Positions 38,409 through 50,308 of a DNA stretch of 64,000 nucleotides are shown piece by piece (the first letter of the stretch is position 1; the number at the start of each line of letters is the position of its first letter). Location of the stretch: the NCBI GenBank assembly GCA_029561145.1, contig JAKQJM010000128.1:1-64000 (forward strand), in the 5' to 3' direction. The stretch comes from Pseudomonadota bacterium (GTDB lineage: Bacteria > Pseudomonadota > Gammaproteobacteria > Xanthomonadales > Rhodanobacteraceae). A model generated the notes under the pieces. The model had not been told where the DNA came from, did not search any database, and saw only the letters and a list, made by a program, of their open reading frames with translations. A program made the translations under genes and the position numbers.

Positions 38409-38907
38409 GTGCCATGTGCGCTCCGCCATTTTTGGCCTGGTGTTTCTTCTCGCTGCCTGCGGCAAGAACGCGACACGCCCGACGATTCCTGCCGACGCCG
38501 ACATTCGTCCGCGGTCAGCCAGCGCGACGGACGTTGCCAACAACGTCCTGTTTCGAGCGATGTCCCTGGTCGGCACACCGTATCGATACGGCGGAAATAC
38601 TCCGGAATCCGGCTTCGATTGCAGCGGACTTGTCGGCTACGTGTTCCTAGATGCGGCAGGCATCGCCTTGCCACGCACATCGGCTGAACTCGGCGTCTTG
38701 CGGCGCCCCGACGTTTCCCTGCAACACCTGCGCAGTGGAGACCTCGTGTTGTTCACCAGCGGTCGCCGCACCAGCCATGTCGGCATCTATGTCGGCGAAG
38801 GCCGTTTCGTGCATGCGCCGAACAGTGGCGGCACGGTGCGCCTCGACCGACTCGATTCGCCGGGGTGGAAGGAATCGTTCAGCAGCGGAAAACGTGTGAT
38901 TGACTGA
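38407..38907 (+). CDS. NlpC/P60-family peptidoglycan endopeptidase lipoprotein
   Basis: A 166-residue lipoprotein with lipobox LAAC (Cys18). The NlpC/P60 catalytic triad is visible: Cys72 (GFDCSGLVGYVF), His124 (SHVGIYVG) and His136 (RFVHAP). These enzymes cut between D-Glu and diaminopimelate, or in related bonds, in peptidoglycan, acting here in the periplasm. It is short, one catalytic domain only, like Spr/NlpC. A GTG three codons downstream is a possible alternative start that would lie outside the hairpin. Confidence 0.88.
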   Translation: MCHVRSAIFGLVFLLAACGKNATRPTIPADADIRPRSASATDVANNVLFRAMSLVGTPYRYGGNTPESGFDCSGLVGYVFLDAAGIALPRTSAELGVLRRPDVSLQHLRSGDLVLFTSGRRTSHVGIYVGEGRFVHAPNSGGTVRLDRLDSPGWKESFSSGKRVID

Positions 38908-38943
38908 TCCGCTGATTCGATGACGCCCCGGGGGCAATACCGA

Positions 38944-39432
38944 TCAATGCTGCACGCCACCCTCGCCATGCACGTGGCGATGCGCGATTTCCTCTGCGCT
39001 GGCCTCGCGCACCGACACGATCTCGACATCGAAATGCAGCTTCAGTCCAGCGAGCGGATGATTGAGATCGACGTCGACCACGCTCGATCCGACCTTGACG
39101 ACGGTTACCGTGCGCTGGCCGCCTTCCTTCATCGCCAGGTTCGTGATCATGCCGGGCTTCAATCGGTTCGAATCGCGAAAGTATTTCTTTGGTACACGCT
39201 GCACTTGATCCTCGCGACGATCACCGTACGCTTCGGCGGGATCAACCGCGACTTCGACGCGATCACCCGCGGCGTGGTCGATCAACGCTGATTCGAGACC
39301 CGGAATGATGCCGCCATGACCGATCAGCGCCTCGATGGGGCGCCCCGCGACACGTGAACTCTCGATCACTTGGCCATCATCGCCGGTCAGCGTGTAGTGA
39401 ATGGCGACAACGGTGTTCTTGGCTACCTGCAT
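38944..39432 (-). CDS. slyD: SlyD-like FKBP-type peptidyl-prolyl isomerase
   Basis: A 162-residue FKBP of the SlyD type: N-terminal TVVAIHYTLTGDDGQVIESS, GGIIPGLESALIDHAAGD, then the inserted IF/chaperone domain, RVPKKYF, and VDLNHPLAGLKLHFDVEI. A short His-containing tail (HRHVHGEGG) may bind metal, as in SlyD. It catalyses proline isomerisation and aids folding, and can take part in nickel handling. The start is the ATG at 39432 before QVAKNTVVAIHY; the longer frame upstream is not homologous. Confidence 0.9.
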   Translation of the reverse strand: MQVAKNTVVAIHYTLTGDDGQVIESSRVAGRPIEALIGHGGIIPGLESALIDHAAGDRVEVAVDPAEAYGDRREDQVQRVPKKYFRDSNRLKPGMITNLAMKEGGQRTVTVVKVGSSVVDVDLNHPLAGLKLHFDVEIVSVREASAEEIAHRHVHGEGGVQH

Positions 39433-39514
39433 GGCGTGCTCCTGCTCAATCGAGCAATCCGGAAAGCGCGCGAGACTACCAGCAAAGGCGCGTGTCCGCA
39501 GCCTCGCAGCCGGA

Positions 39515-40045
39515 TCACGCGAGTTGCTCGACACGCCCACGATGATGCAGGAGTTCCTCGACCAACACGGCGCGCTGCTTCGCGAGAGCGCAGGCCCGGG
39601 CGATACGCTCGGCGCCCTCGTTGACCGCCGATTCGAGGGAATTGCGAAACAGGCAGAAGCGCTTGTACGCACTGAGCACATGGCGCATGCGCCGGGCCAG
39701 CAGTTCGAGCATGATCGCGTCATCGATGAGGCCGATGACCTCGATGTGATCCGGAATCAGGTCGTCGGGATCTCCGAAATAGGTCAAGGCTGCCAGGGCA
39801 TCGGCTCGATCAGGCATCGGCAATTGCCACTCGTCGTCCTCGAGCAGCAGGATCAGGCGCTGCACATGGACGAGACGCTTGCGTACGTAGGCAGGGACCT
39901 TGTCGATGCAGATGGCATCGAGCGCCTGCTTGGCCGCGTCGATGACATCGATCTCATCCGCATCGACGGCCAGCTGACGCGCGCGATCGAACGCTCCTTG
40001 GAAGCGTTCGAGATCGGCTGATTCAAGCTCGAAGGTGATGCGCAT
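39515..40045 (-). CDS. DUF1232/YkvA-like protein
   Basis: A 176-residue protein. The core (ALAALTYFGDPDDLIPDHIEVIGLIDDAIMLELLARRM) matches the DUF1232 (YkvA) signature, Asp-x2-Pro-Asp followed by a Gly-Leu-(I/L)-Asp-Asp helix. Flanking helices are charged. Function unknown; DUF1232 proteins are often membrane-associated. It is in the same direction as slyD, 82 bp upstream of it. Confidence 0.75.
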   Translation of the reverse strand: MRITFELESADLERFQGAFDRARQLAVDADEIDVIDAAKQALDAICIDKVPAYVRKRLVHVQRLILLLEDDEWQLPMPDRADALAALTYFGDPDDLIPDHIEVIGLIDDAIMLELLARRMRHVLSAYKRFCLFRNSLESAVNEGAERIARACALAKQRAVLVEELLHHRGRVEQLA

Positions 40046-40356
40046 CGGATGCGGACCCTAATTAGCAGGGAAGCCTTCGTCAATGGCGGATTGTCACAGC
40101 TGCGCCATGACATTGAACCTGATTATGGCCGACTCGGCCGAATTCCTGTAAGATTCACTGGTTTAGTCGCGTTGACCCCCGCTCCCTTCCGGTCATTCGA
40201 GCGCCATCCGGTCCTCCGGATTGCATCTAGCCTCACCGCTCGCGGTCCCGACGCCCAGAACCGGAATACCCGCCATGTTGGCCGGTGTCCGAAAAATACA
40301 GACCTGCAGCGCGGTTCATCAGGGACGCTCCGGGTTACACATCAGGAGTTTCATCG
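40046..40356. other. Intergenic region upstream of rhlE
   Basis: 311 bp between the divergent DUF1232 gene and rhlE. A GGCCGA-C-TCGGCC palindrome lies at 40127-40139. DEAD-box helicase genes often have long regulated leaders, but no cold-shock element was recognised. Confidence 0.35.
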
Positions 40357-41661
40357 ATGAATTTCGACACCCTCGGGCTGTCGCCAGCACTGCTGCGCGC
40401 GCTTGACGAACAGGGCTATACCGAGCCCACCCCGGTCCAGGCCGCAGCGATTCCGGTCGTTCTGGCCGGCCACGATCTCATGGCCGGTGCGCAGACTGGT
40501 ACCGGCAAGACCGCCGCATTTGCCCTGCCCTTGCTTGAACGCTTGTATCCGGAGGGCAAACGCATGCCCCTGGCTCGTCGCCCGCGCGCGCTGATCCTGA
40601 CCCCGACCCGCGAACTCGCGGCGCAGGTGCAGGAAAGCGTGCGCAGCTACAGCAAGCACATCGGCGTGAAGTCGGCGACGATTTTCGGTGGCGTCGGCAT
40701 GGGTCCGCAGATCGACGCCTTGCGCCGTGGCGTCGACATCGTGGTCGCCACTCCAGGTCGCCTGCTTGATCACATGCAGCGGCGCACCGTCGATCTCGCC
40801 GACATCGAGATCCTGGTCCTCGACGAAGCCGACCGCATGCTCGACATGGGTTTCCTGCCGGCCATGAAGCGCGTGCTGAGCGCCCTGCCGAACCAGCGCC
40901 AGACCCTGCTGTTCTCGGCCACGTTCTCGACCGAGATCAAGGCCCTCGCAAGCCAGTTCATGCGCTCTCCGCAAGAAATCCAGATCGCCAAGCCAAACAG
41001 CGTGGCCTCGACCGTCACCCATCGCGTGCATCCGGTCAACATGGAAGCCAAGCGGGACCTCCTGTTGCACCTGCTCAGCGTGGACGGAAGCCAGACCCTC
41101 GTGTTCTGCCGCACCAAGCATGGCTCGGACAAGTTGACCAAGCAGCTCGAAAAGTCCGGATTGCGCGCCGCTGCGATCCACGGCAACAAGAGCCAGAACC
41201 AGCGCACCCGTGCCCTGGCCGACTTCAAGAACGGTCGCGTCAATGTACTCGTGGCTACCGATATCGCGGCGCGCGGACTCGATATCGACCAGTTGCCGAT
41301 GGTCATCAACTTCGACCTGCCGATGGTGGCCGAAGACTACGTCCATCGGATTGGACGCACCGGCCGCGCCGGAGCCGAAGGACTGGCGATCTCGCTGGTA
41401 TGCCGCGCCGAGGAAGGACTCTTGCGCGATATCCGCAAGCTGCTCAATCAGGAAATCGCGATCGAGAACGTGGCGGGATTCGAACCGTCACAGCCGTTGC
41501 GGCTCGACGGTCCTGGTGGCGGCGCGAAACCGCAATCGGGTCGCCAGCAGCATGCGCGTCGTCCGCATGCGCAGCAACCTCGTGGCAACGGTGACCATGC
41601 AGCGGCCAACAAGAAGCGTCGCCAATGGCGCGGCAAACCGATGGCGTCGCGGCCGTCCTGA
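40357..41661 (+). CDS. rhlE: DEAD-box RNA helicase RhlE
   Basis: A 434-residue RhlE-type helicase. Motifs in order: Q motif ([19 protein letters not shown]), Walker [28 protein letters not shown] ([13 protein letters not shown]), SAT (FSATF), then in domain 2 [17 protein letters not shown] and [11 protein letters not shown] basic, Gly/Gln/His-rich tail ([17 protein letters not shown]) follows, as in RhlE, and helps RNA binding. It remodels rRNA and mRNA structure. AGGAG is 7 nt before the ATG at 40357. Confidence 0.94.
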   Translation: MNFDTLGLSPALLRALDEQGYTEPTPVQAAAIPVVLAGHDLMAGAQTGTGKTAAFALPLLERLYPEGKRMPLARRPRALILTPTRELAAQVQESVRSYSKHIGVKSATIFGGVGMGPQIDALRRGVDIVVATPGRLLDHMQRRTVDLADIEILVLDEADRMLDMGFLPAMKRVLSALPNQRQTLLFSATFSTEIKALASQFMRSPQEIQIAKPNSVASTVTHRVHPVNMEAKRDLLLHLLSVDGSQTLVFCRTKHGSDKLTKQLEKSGLRAAAIHGNKSQNQRTRALADFKNGRVNVLVATDIAARGLDIDQLPMVINFDLPMVAEDYVHRIGRTGRAGAEGLAISLVCRAEEGLLRDIRKLLNQEIAIENVAGFEPSQPLRLDGPGGGAKPQSGRQQHARRPHAQQPRGNGDHAAANKKRRQWRGKPMASRPS

Positions 41662-41740
41662 TTCGACGCAGCAGACTGGGGCAGCTCCCGCGATCGCGTG
41701 AACTGCTCACCGTCTCTTCGAATCCTGATTCGCCAACGAA

Positions 41741-41770
41741 AACGGCGGCCGGTTTGCACCGGCCGCCGTT
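41741..41770. terminator. Bidirectional terminator between rhlE and the protease gene
   Basis: AACGGCGGCCGG, loop TTTGCA, CCGGCCGCCGTT: a perfect 12-bp stem between two convergent genes (33 bp before the protease stop). On the minus strand the stem is followed by TTTTCG, on the plus strand by GTTCG. It can serve both genes. Confidence 0.85.
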
Positions 41771-41802
41771 GTTCGCCAAAGCTGGCGAAATCACATACCT
41801 GA

Positions 41803-44569
<2,767 letters not shown>

Positions 44570-45688
44570 TCAACTCCGGCACATCGTCCGGACGTCCGCA
44601 TACCCGGTAAATTCCGCATCGGAACCGCAACCGGGACAGGCCGGATCGCGAGGCAGGCTCAACTCCCGAAACCTTGCCTCGAGTGCTTCATAGCAAAGCA
44701 GCCTGCCGACTAGTGCGCGCCCGATGCCGAGGATCAACTTGATCGCCTCGGTGGCCTGCAGCAGACCGATGGTTCCGGGCAGCACGCCCAATACACCGGC
44801 CTCGCTGCAGTTGGGCGCTTCGGCCGAGTTCGGAGGTTCGGGGAACAGGCAGCGATAGCACGGCGATGCCGCGTCGCGTGAATCGAATACGCTGACCTGG
44901 CCACTGAACCGGTGCACCGCTCCGTAGACCATCGGAATACGAAGCCGCCTGCATGCCGCATCAAGCAGATATCGGGTCGGAAAATTGTCTGCTCCGTCGA
45001 TGACGACATCGTGTCCGGCAATCAGCGACTCGACGTTGCCAGCGCTCAGTCGCGTCTGCTCCGCGTGTACCCGCACGGATGGATTCAACGCAGACAGTGT
45101 CAGGCGGGCGGATTCGGTCTTGGCCATGCCGATGCGGGCATCCGTATGCAGCACCTGGCGCTGGAGGTTCGAACGTTCGACGACATCGTCGTCGATCAGG
45201 CTCAGATGACCGATTCCCGCTGCGGCCAGATAGAGCGCTGCCGGCGACCCGAGTCCGCCTGCGCCAATCATTGCGATGCGCGCCGTCGCAAGCCTCTCCT
45301 GCCCGCCCGGTCCGACCTCCGGCAGGACCAGATGGCGCGCATAGCGCTCGGCGGAATCAGCATTGATCGGGTCACGATCAACCGGCAGCCCCAGCGTTAG
45401 CCAGCGTCGGAATCCGCCGCTGACGGATGTGACGTCCGCGTAACCCAGTTCGAGGAGCTGCTCGCGCGCGAGCAGCGAACGCTGCCCACTCGCACACAGC
45501 GTGATCAGAGGTACCGACCTGTCAGGAGCAACGGAGGCGATGCCTGCCGTGATGTCATTCCGCGACAAGCCGATCGCCGCATGCGGTGTTCCGGCTGCAC
45601 GCTCACCGGGTTCGCGCACGTCGATCAACAGGGCTCCTGCGCTCTGCCGGGCGAGTGCTTCGGCCGGGTCGATTTCGATCGTCGCCAT
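44570..45688 (-). CDS. moeB: MoeB-type adenylyltransferase with N-terminal rhodanese domain
   Basis: A 372-residue protein. Residues ~1-105 form a rhodanese domain with active-site Cys in TLCASGQRS; residues ~115-372 form the ThiF/MoeB adenylyltransferase (ARIAMIGAGGLGSPAALYLAAAG, DDDVVERSNLQRQ, and zinc cysteine pairs CYRC and CPGC). It adenylates and sulfurates the C-terminus of a MoaD-like carrier for molybdopterin synthesis. In the eukaryotic MOCS3/UBA4 the rhodanese is C-terminal; here it is N-terminal, an order also seen in some bacterial MoeBR-like proteins. It follows moeA by 35 bp. A ThiF-like role in thiamine synthesis cannot be excluded. Confidence 0.88.
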   Translation of the reverse strand: MATIEIDPAEALARQSAGALLIDVREPGERAAGTPHAAIGLSRNDITAGIASVAPDRSVPLITLCASGQRSLLAREQLLELGYADVTSVSGGFRRWLTLGLPVDRDPINADSAERYARHLVLPEVGPGGQERLATARIAMIGAGGLGSPAALYLAAAGIGHLSLIDDDVVERSNLQRQVLHTDARIGMAKTESARLTLSALNPSVRVHAEQTRLSAGNVESLIAGHDVVIDGADNFPTRYLLDAACRRLRIPMVYGAVHRFSGQVSVFDSRDAASPCYRCLFPEPPNSAEAPNCSEAGVLGVLPGTIGLLQATEAIKLILGIGRALVGRLLCYEALEARFRELSLPRDPACPGCGSDAEFTGYADVRTMCRS

Positions 45689-45723
45689 GTTTTCGCTCTC
45701 TTGCTCCGCCGGGGCTGCGTCAG

Positions 45724-46965
45724 TCAGTACGCATCATTGAATGGAATGACCTGGACTGGCTCACCCGCCGCAATCGACTGGCTGGTTTCGGGCATGACGA
45801 TGAATGCATCGGCATCTAGCATGCCACGAAGCATCGATGATCCCTGCTTGGCAAGCGGCCGAACCCAGAGCGAACCGTCCTCGCGGAAGTCGAGGCGACC
45901 CCGCAGGAACTCGGTGCGTTCATGGCGCTTGGTGATCGACGCGGCAAGCCGTGCATGGCGCGTGCAGAGGTCGACACGCGCACTCCCGAGCAGCGCCTCG
46001 AGGCCAGGCCGGACCAGGTAGTGGAAAGTCGCCATCGTCGACACCGGATTCCCGGGCAGCGCGAACACGAGGCATCGTCCGATTTCGCCGCACAGGAAAG
46101 GCATCCCCGGGCGCATGCGAACCTTCCAGAAATGCACCTGACCCAATTCCGCGATCAAGCCAGGCAGGAAATCCGCTTCACCAGCCGACACGCTACCCGA
46201 GGTGACCAGGACATCGGCATCCGCGGCAGCCTTGAGCAAGGCAACGCCAAGCAGGTCACGTTCGTCCCGAACGTGCAGGAACGGAAGATCAGACTCGCCT
46301 TGATGGACGCCAACCGGTTCGATACCGATGTGCCTGAGCATGCCGGCGAGACTGTAGCCATTGCTGTTGTAGACCTGTGCCGTATTGCAGGGATCGCCAG
46401 GCATGACCAGTTCATCGCCTGTCGTCAGCACACGGACACGGGGTCGGCGATGAACCGGAATCCGCGCCATTCCGAGCGTTGCAAGGACACCGAGGCGAAC
46501 AAAATCGATGCGCTCTCCGCGAGCGACCGCGATTTCGCCTGCTGCGATGTCGTCGCCGCGGGCCCGCACATGGGAACCCGCCTGCTCCCCGGCCGAAACG
46601 ATGATCTCGCCACCTTCGACACGCACTCTTTCCTTGATGATGACGGTATCGACCCCGCCCGGCATCGACGCTCCGGTCGTCACGCGCACGCATTCGCCGA
46701 CACCGCACTGGATCGATGAAGCATCCCCGGCAAGACGTGTCGCGAGGATGCGAAATGTCCGTTCGCCGACTTCCGGAAGATCGGCTCCGCGTAGCGCGAA
46801 TCCATCCATCGCCGAATTGGCAAATGCAGGAATGTCGTGCCCGGCAACGGCATCCACGGCCAGCACGCGGCCCTGCGCTTCGTGCAACGGGATTGACTCG
46901 ACCGGCATCCGCCGACCGGCACAGATCGCGACCACTCGTTCGCGCGCGGCATCGACGGAAAGCAT
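45724..46965 (-). CDS. moeA: Molybdopterin molybdenumtransferase
   Basis: A 413-residue MoeA. It inserts molybdate into adenylated molybdopterin to make Moco. Motifs: IPAFANSAMDGFALRG, RVTTGASMPGGVDTVIIKE, ARGDDI, VLTTGDELV, NSNGY, TSGSVSAGEADF and ALPGNPVS. Normal length. The ATG at 46965 is 10 bp after the mobA stop. The frame extends upstream into mobA, but those residues are not MoeA-like. It lies between mobA and moeB in one Moco operon. Confidence 0.94.
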   Translation of the reverse strand: MLSVDAARERVVAICAGRRMPVESIPLHEAQGRVLAVDAVAGHDIPAFANSAMDGFALRGADLPEVGERTFRILATRLAGDASSIQCGVGECVRVTTGASMPGGVDTVIIKERVRVEGGEIIVSAGEQAGSHVRARGDDIAAGEIAVARGERIDFVRLGVLATLGMARIPVHRRPRVRVLTTGDELVMPGDPCNTAQVYNSNGYSLAGMLRHIGIEPVGVHQGESDLPFLHVRDERDLLGVALLKAAADADVLVTSGSVSAGEADFLPGLIAELGQVHFWKVRMRPGMPFLCGEIGRCLVFALPGNPVSTMATFHYLVRPGLEALLGSARVDLCTRHARLAASITKRHERTEFLRGRLDFREDGSLWVRPLAKQGSSMLRGMLDADAFIVMPETSQSIAAGEPVQVIPFNDAY

Positions 46966-46975
46966 GGTCGGAGAA

Positions 46976-47566
46976 TCAGGCCTGGACACGCAATTGCCCC
47001 TCGAAACCCGCAAAGTCCTCGGCAGTATTGAGGTTGGTCCATTCTCCGCACAAGTCGGACAGATCGATGACGCGTGCGCCGATCGACTCCTGCCAGCGGG
47101 TCACGCCCAGCCCGATGTCGAGCGCCTGCTTGGCGGACGTGGCAAGTTCACGTGGATACAGCGCAAACAAGGGTTGCCGGCGGCAGTTGTCACGCGCGAC
47201 AACCGGGCCGTGATTTCCTCCCCCTGCTTCGTGCAGGAGCCGTTCGGCGAAACCAGCCGGCGGTCGAGGGCAATCAACCGGCAGGGTCAGCAACCACGGC
47301 GTCGTGCAGTACGCCAGCGCAGCCGCGATTCCGGCCAAGGGCCCGGCGAACCCCGATTGCGCGTCGCTGATCGTCGGTGCCCACGCGAGGTATTGTTCGA
47401 CATTGCGGTTCGCAACGATCAACAGGCGCTGCCGGCACTCCGCGGGAAGCGCGTCGATCACCCATTCGATCAGCGGGCGGCCCTGCAGGAGAGCAAGCCC
47501 CTTGTCGATTCCGCCCAGTCGGGTGGCTGCACCACCCGCCAGGATAGCGGTGGACACGTCGATCAT
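46976..47566 (-). CDS. mobA: Molybdenum cofactor guanylyltransferase
   Basis: A 196-residue MobA, which adds GMP to Moco to give the MGD cofactor used by DMSO-reductase-family enzymes. The nucleotide-binding loop is TAILAGGAATRLGGIDKGL, with RPLIEWV, GPLAGIAAAL and LPVDCPRPP, and the end EWTNLNTAEDF as in the family. Cytoplasmic. It is 52 bp downstream of der and upstream of moeA. Its presence implies MGD enzymes elsewhere in the genome. Confidence 0.93.
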   Translation of the reverse strand: MIDVSTAILAGGAATRLGGIDKGLALLQGRPLIEWVIDALPAECRQRLLIVANRNVEQYLAWAPTISDAQSGFAGPLAGIAAALAYCTTPWLLTLPVDCPRPPAGFAERLLHEAGGGNHGPVVARDNCRRQPLFALYPRELATSAKQALDIGLGVTRWQESIGARVIDLSDLCGEWTNLNTAEDFAGFEGQLRVQA

Positions 47567-47618
47567 GGCGGGACGAGGCGGCCGGAAGGCATTGGGAAAA
47601 ACCTGTACGGATCAACTC

Positions 47619-49028
47619 TCAGCGCTTGCCACGCTTGGCATTCTTGGCATTGCGGATCATGTGTTGACGGCGTTTCTGCTGGCCTTCCGTGAGCACATTC
47701 TTCTTGCCGGCGTAGGGATTCTCGCCCTCGCGAAAATCAATGCGGATCGGCGTACCAACCAACTTGTAGCGCTTGCGGAAATAGTTCTCGAGATAACGCC
47801 GGTAGGATTCGGCCAGGTGCTTGGTGCGCGAACCATGGATCACGATCGTCGGCGGGTTCGAACCACCGGGATGCGCATAGCGCAGTTTTGGAGCATGCCC
47901 GCGAACCAGGGGCGGTTGGTAGGCCGCATACGCCGTCTCGAGTGCGCGTGTCAGCTCCGAGGCGGTCAGCTTCCTGTTCGCCGAAGCATGCGCACGATTG
48001 ACCAGCTTCATCAATTCGCCGATACCGGTTCCATGCAGGGCCGAGATGGTTACCTGAGGCGCCCACTCGACGAACACGAGCTTGCGTTGCAGGGAACTCG
48101 TGCACCGGTCGCGATCGTATTTCTTGAGTCCGTCCCATTTGTTGACGGCGATCACCAGCGCGCGACCCGCATCCAGCGCATGCCCGATCAGGCCCGCGTC
48201 CTGGTCGGTGACGCCCTCGTTGGCATCGAGCAACACGACCACTACGTTCGCCGCATCGATGGATTGAAGCGTCTTGATCACGCTGAATTTCTCGACCGCG
48301 TCATCGATGCGCGAGCGCCGGCGCACGCCCGCCGTATCGATCAGGGTATAGGTGTGTCCATCACGCACGAGCGGAATGCGGATCGAGTCGCGTGTCGTGC
48401 CGGCGACATCGGAAACAATGACCCGGTCTTCGCCAAGCAGTCGATTGACCAGGGTCGACTTGCCGACATTCGGCCGTCCGACGATCGCCACGCGCACGCC
48501 ACCCTCGTCGTCGCCACTGACCGGCTCGTCGCCGGCAGGAGGCAACAACGGTTCCAGCGCCTTGATCAGATTGAGCGTGCCGTGATTGTGCGCAGCCGCC
48601 AATGACAAGGGTGACGCAACCCCGAGGCGCGCAAAATCGGCCAGCGCGAGCGTCTCGTCGAGGCCATCCGTCTTGTTGACTGCGAGCAGGATCGGCTTCG
48701 CGGCCCTGCGCAAGCGTTCGAGGATGGCCTGGTCCGTCGGCAGCAGGCCGTCACGGGCGTCGACGACGAAGATGACTACATCCGCTTCCTCGATCGCCAA
48801 TTCGACTTGGCGCGCCGTGAGCCCCGCGAGTCCCTCTTCGCTGTCCGCGAGTCCGCCGGTATCGACAAGCACGAAGTGACGTTCACCGACCCGGCAGATG
48901 CCGTAGTGGCGATCTCGCGTGACTCCGGGCATGTCCGCCACAAGTGCGTCACGCGATCGTGTGAGTACATTGAACAGGGTGGACTTGCCGACATTCGGGC
49001 GTCCGACCAGGGCGACGACAGGAAGCAT
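47619..49028 (-). CDS. der: Ribosome assembly GTPase Der (EngA)
   Basis: A 469-residue Der with two GTPase domains and a C-terminal KH-like domain. G1 motifs GRPNVGKSTLFN (first) and GRPNVGKSTLVN (second), G3 DTGG and DTAG, G4 NKTD and NKWD. It acts in late 50S ribosome assembly. The C-terminus is Lys/Arg-rich (KKRRQHMIRNAKNAKRGKR). GGAG lies before the ATG at 49028, and a strong hairpin lies upstream (49054-49083). Confidence 0.97.
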   Translation of the reverse strand: MLPVVALVGRPNVGKSTLFNVLTRSRDALVADMPGVTRDRHYGICRVGERHFVLVDTGGLADSEEGLAGLTARQVELAIEEADVVIFVVDARDGLLPTDQAILERLRRAAKPILLAVNKTDGLDETLALADFARLGVASPLSLAAAHNHGTLNLIKALEPLLPPAGDEPVSGDDEGGVRVAIVGRPNVGKSTLVNRLLGEDRVIVSDVAGTTRDSIRIPLVRDGHTYTLIDTAGVRRRSRIDDAVEKFSVIKTLQSIDAANVVVVLLDANEGVTDQDAGLIGHALDAGRALVIAVNKWDGLKKYDRDRCTSSLQRKLVFVEWAPQVTISALHGTGIGELMKLVNRAHASANRKLTASELTRALETAYAAYQPPLVRGHAPKLRYAHPGGSNPPTIVIHGSRTKHLAESYRRYLENYFRKRYKLVGTPIRIDFREGENPYAGKKNVLTEGQQKRRQHMIRNAKNAKRGKR

Positions 49029-49053
49029 CGCGGGCGCTCCGTTTCAGTGGCAG

Positions 49054-49083
49054 CGGGAGTCCGGCGTGAGCCGGCGACTCCCG
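49054..49083 (-). promoter_or_regulatory. Hairpin in the bamB-der intergenic region
   Basis: CGGGAGTC + CGGC, loop GTGA, GCCG, a two-base bulge, then GACTCCCG: a 12-bp stem 26 bp upstream of the der start. No T-run follows on the minus strand, so it may be a partial terminator, a processing site or an mRNA stabiliser that uncouples der from bamB. Confidence 0.45.
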
Positions 49084-49150
49084 ATGATAGTGCAATCAAC
49101 CCGCCGCAAGCCGCCTTGAGGACGGGCGACGACAACGAGTCCGTTCTTCG

Positions 49151-50308
49151 TTACTCGGTGCGATAGGCGCCGATACGTCCGCCGGCGTCTTCCACGTAGA
49201 CTACGTTTCCGGCAACCACCGGCGCACTCTCGACCGGACGCTTGCCGAGTCTCTGGCGTGCGGAAAAGCTTCCATCGGAAAGGCTCAACCAGTGCACGTA
49301 ACCTTCCAGATCGCCGACCACGGCGTAGTTGCCGACGACAGCCGGAGGACTCAACCATCGGTGCATCAATCCATCCTGCTTCCACAGATTGGCACCACTC
49401 TGCCGATCGAACGCCCAGACGTTGCCATCCGCGTCGCTGACGACTACCGCGGTCGTGCCGACGGCAAGCCCGGCGAAACTGGACAGGTCGCGGCTCCAGA
49501 TCACCCGACCGCTGTCGGGGTAGAGCGAGGCGATCTTGCCCCGATAGGCGCTCGCAAATAGCACGCCCGAATCGAGCACGATCTGGCCGTCGGAATCGGC
49601 GAGACGCTCGACCTCGGTTCGACCTTCGCCCGTTGACAGCGTTTGCGTCCACGCCTGTGCACCATCCGAATCGCGCACGGCGACAACGCGACCAGTGTCG
49701 TAGCCATTGATCACCAGTCCACCGGAGATCAATGGCGAACCGTTGCCGCGCAGGCTCAATATCGGGACTGTCTGCTCATAGACCCAGCGTCGCGTGCCAT
49801 CCGCCGGGTCGAGTCCGTACAGGCGTCCGTCCTGGGACCTGACTGCGATCATTCCATCGGCGATCGCAGGCGCGCTGATCACTTCGGAGTTGATCTTTGT
49901 CTGCCAGCGTTCACTGCCATCGGCTGCAGAAAATGCGCGAACCTGCCCATTCAATGCGCCGACGACAACGACATCCGCATTGGCTGCAGGACCGCCCGAA
50001 AACGGAACCTTCTTTTCTCGAACGGTCCACAGCTTGCGACCAGTTCCTGCATCGAGCGCATCGATGGAACCATCCACGCTTGCAACATAAAGGCGATCAC
50101 CGACGACGGCTGGCGCCATCCGCGCTCCGGACTTGCCCGAGCCCTTGCCGATCGACGCATTCCACAAGCTCTGGACATTTGCGCTCGGCGTGAACTCGAC
50201 CAGTGGCTTCGGCGGCTCGACATTGTCTTTCTTGCCAAGACTCTTGAGCCAGTTGCAGCCGCCAAGGGCCACCGATGCGATGGCCACGACCAGAAGAGCG
50301 CGCTTCAT
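49151..50308 (-). CDS. bamB: Outer membrane protein assembly factor BamB
   Basis: A 385-residue lipoprotein (lipobox ALGGC, Cys18) built of PQQ-like beta-propeller repeats, for example DGSIDALDAGTGRKLWTVRE and DGRLYGLDPADGTRRWVYE. It belongs to the BAM complex that inserts beta-barrel proteins in the outer membrane. The start codon overlaps the yfgM stop (ATGA), the usual arrangement in gammaproteobacteria. Confidence 0.95.
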   Translation of the reverse strand: MKRALLVVAIASVALGGCNWLKSLGKKDNVEPPKPLVEFTPSANVQSLWNASIGKGSGKSGARMAPAVVGDRLYVASVDGSIDALDAGTGRKLWTVREKKVPFSGGPAANADVVVVGALNGQVRAFSAADGSERWQTKINSEVISAPAIADGMIAVRSQDGRLYGLDPADGTRRWVYEQTVPILSLRGNGSPLISGGLVINGYDTGRVVAVRDSDGAQAWTQTLSTGEGRTEVERLADSDGQIVLDSGVLFASAYRGKIASLYPDSGRVIWSRDLSSFAGLAVGTTAVVVSDADGNVWAFDRQSGANLWKQDGLMHRWLSPPAVVGNYAVVGDLEGYVHWLSLSDGSFSARQRLGKRPVESAPVVAGNVVYVEDAGGRIGAYRTE

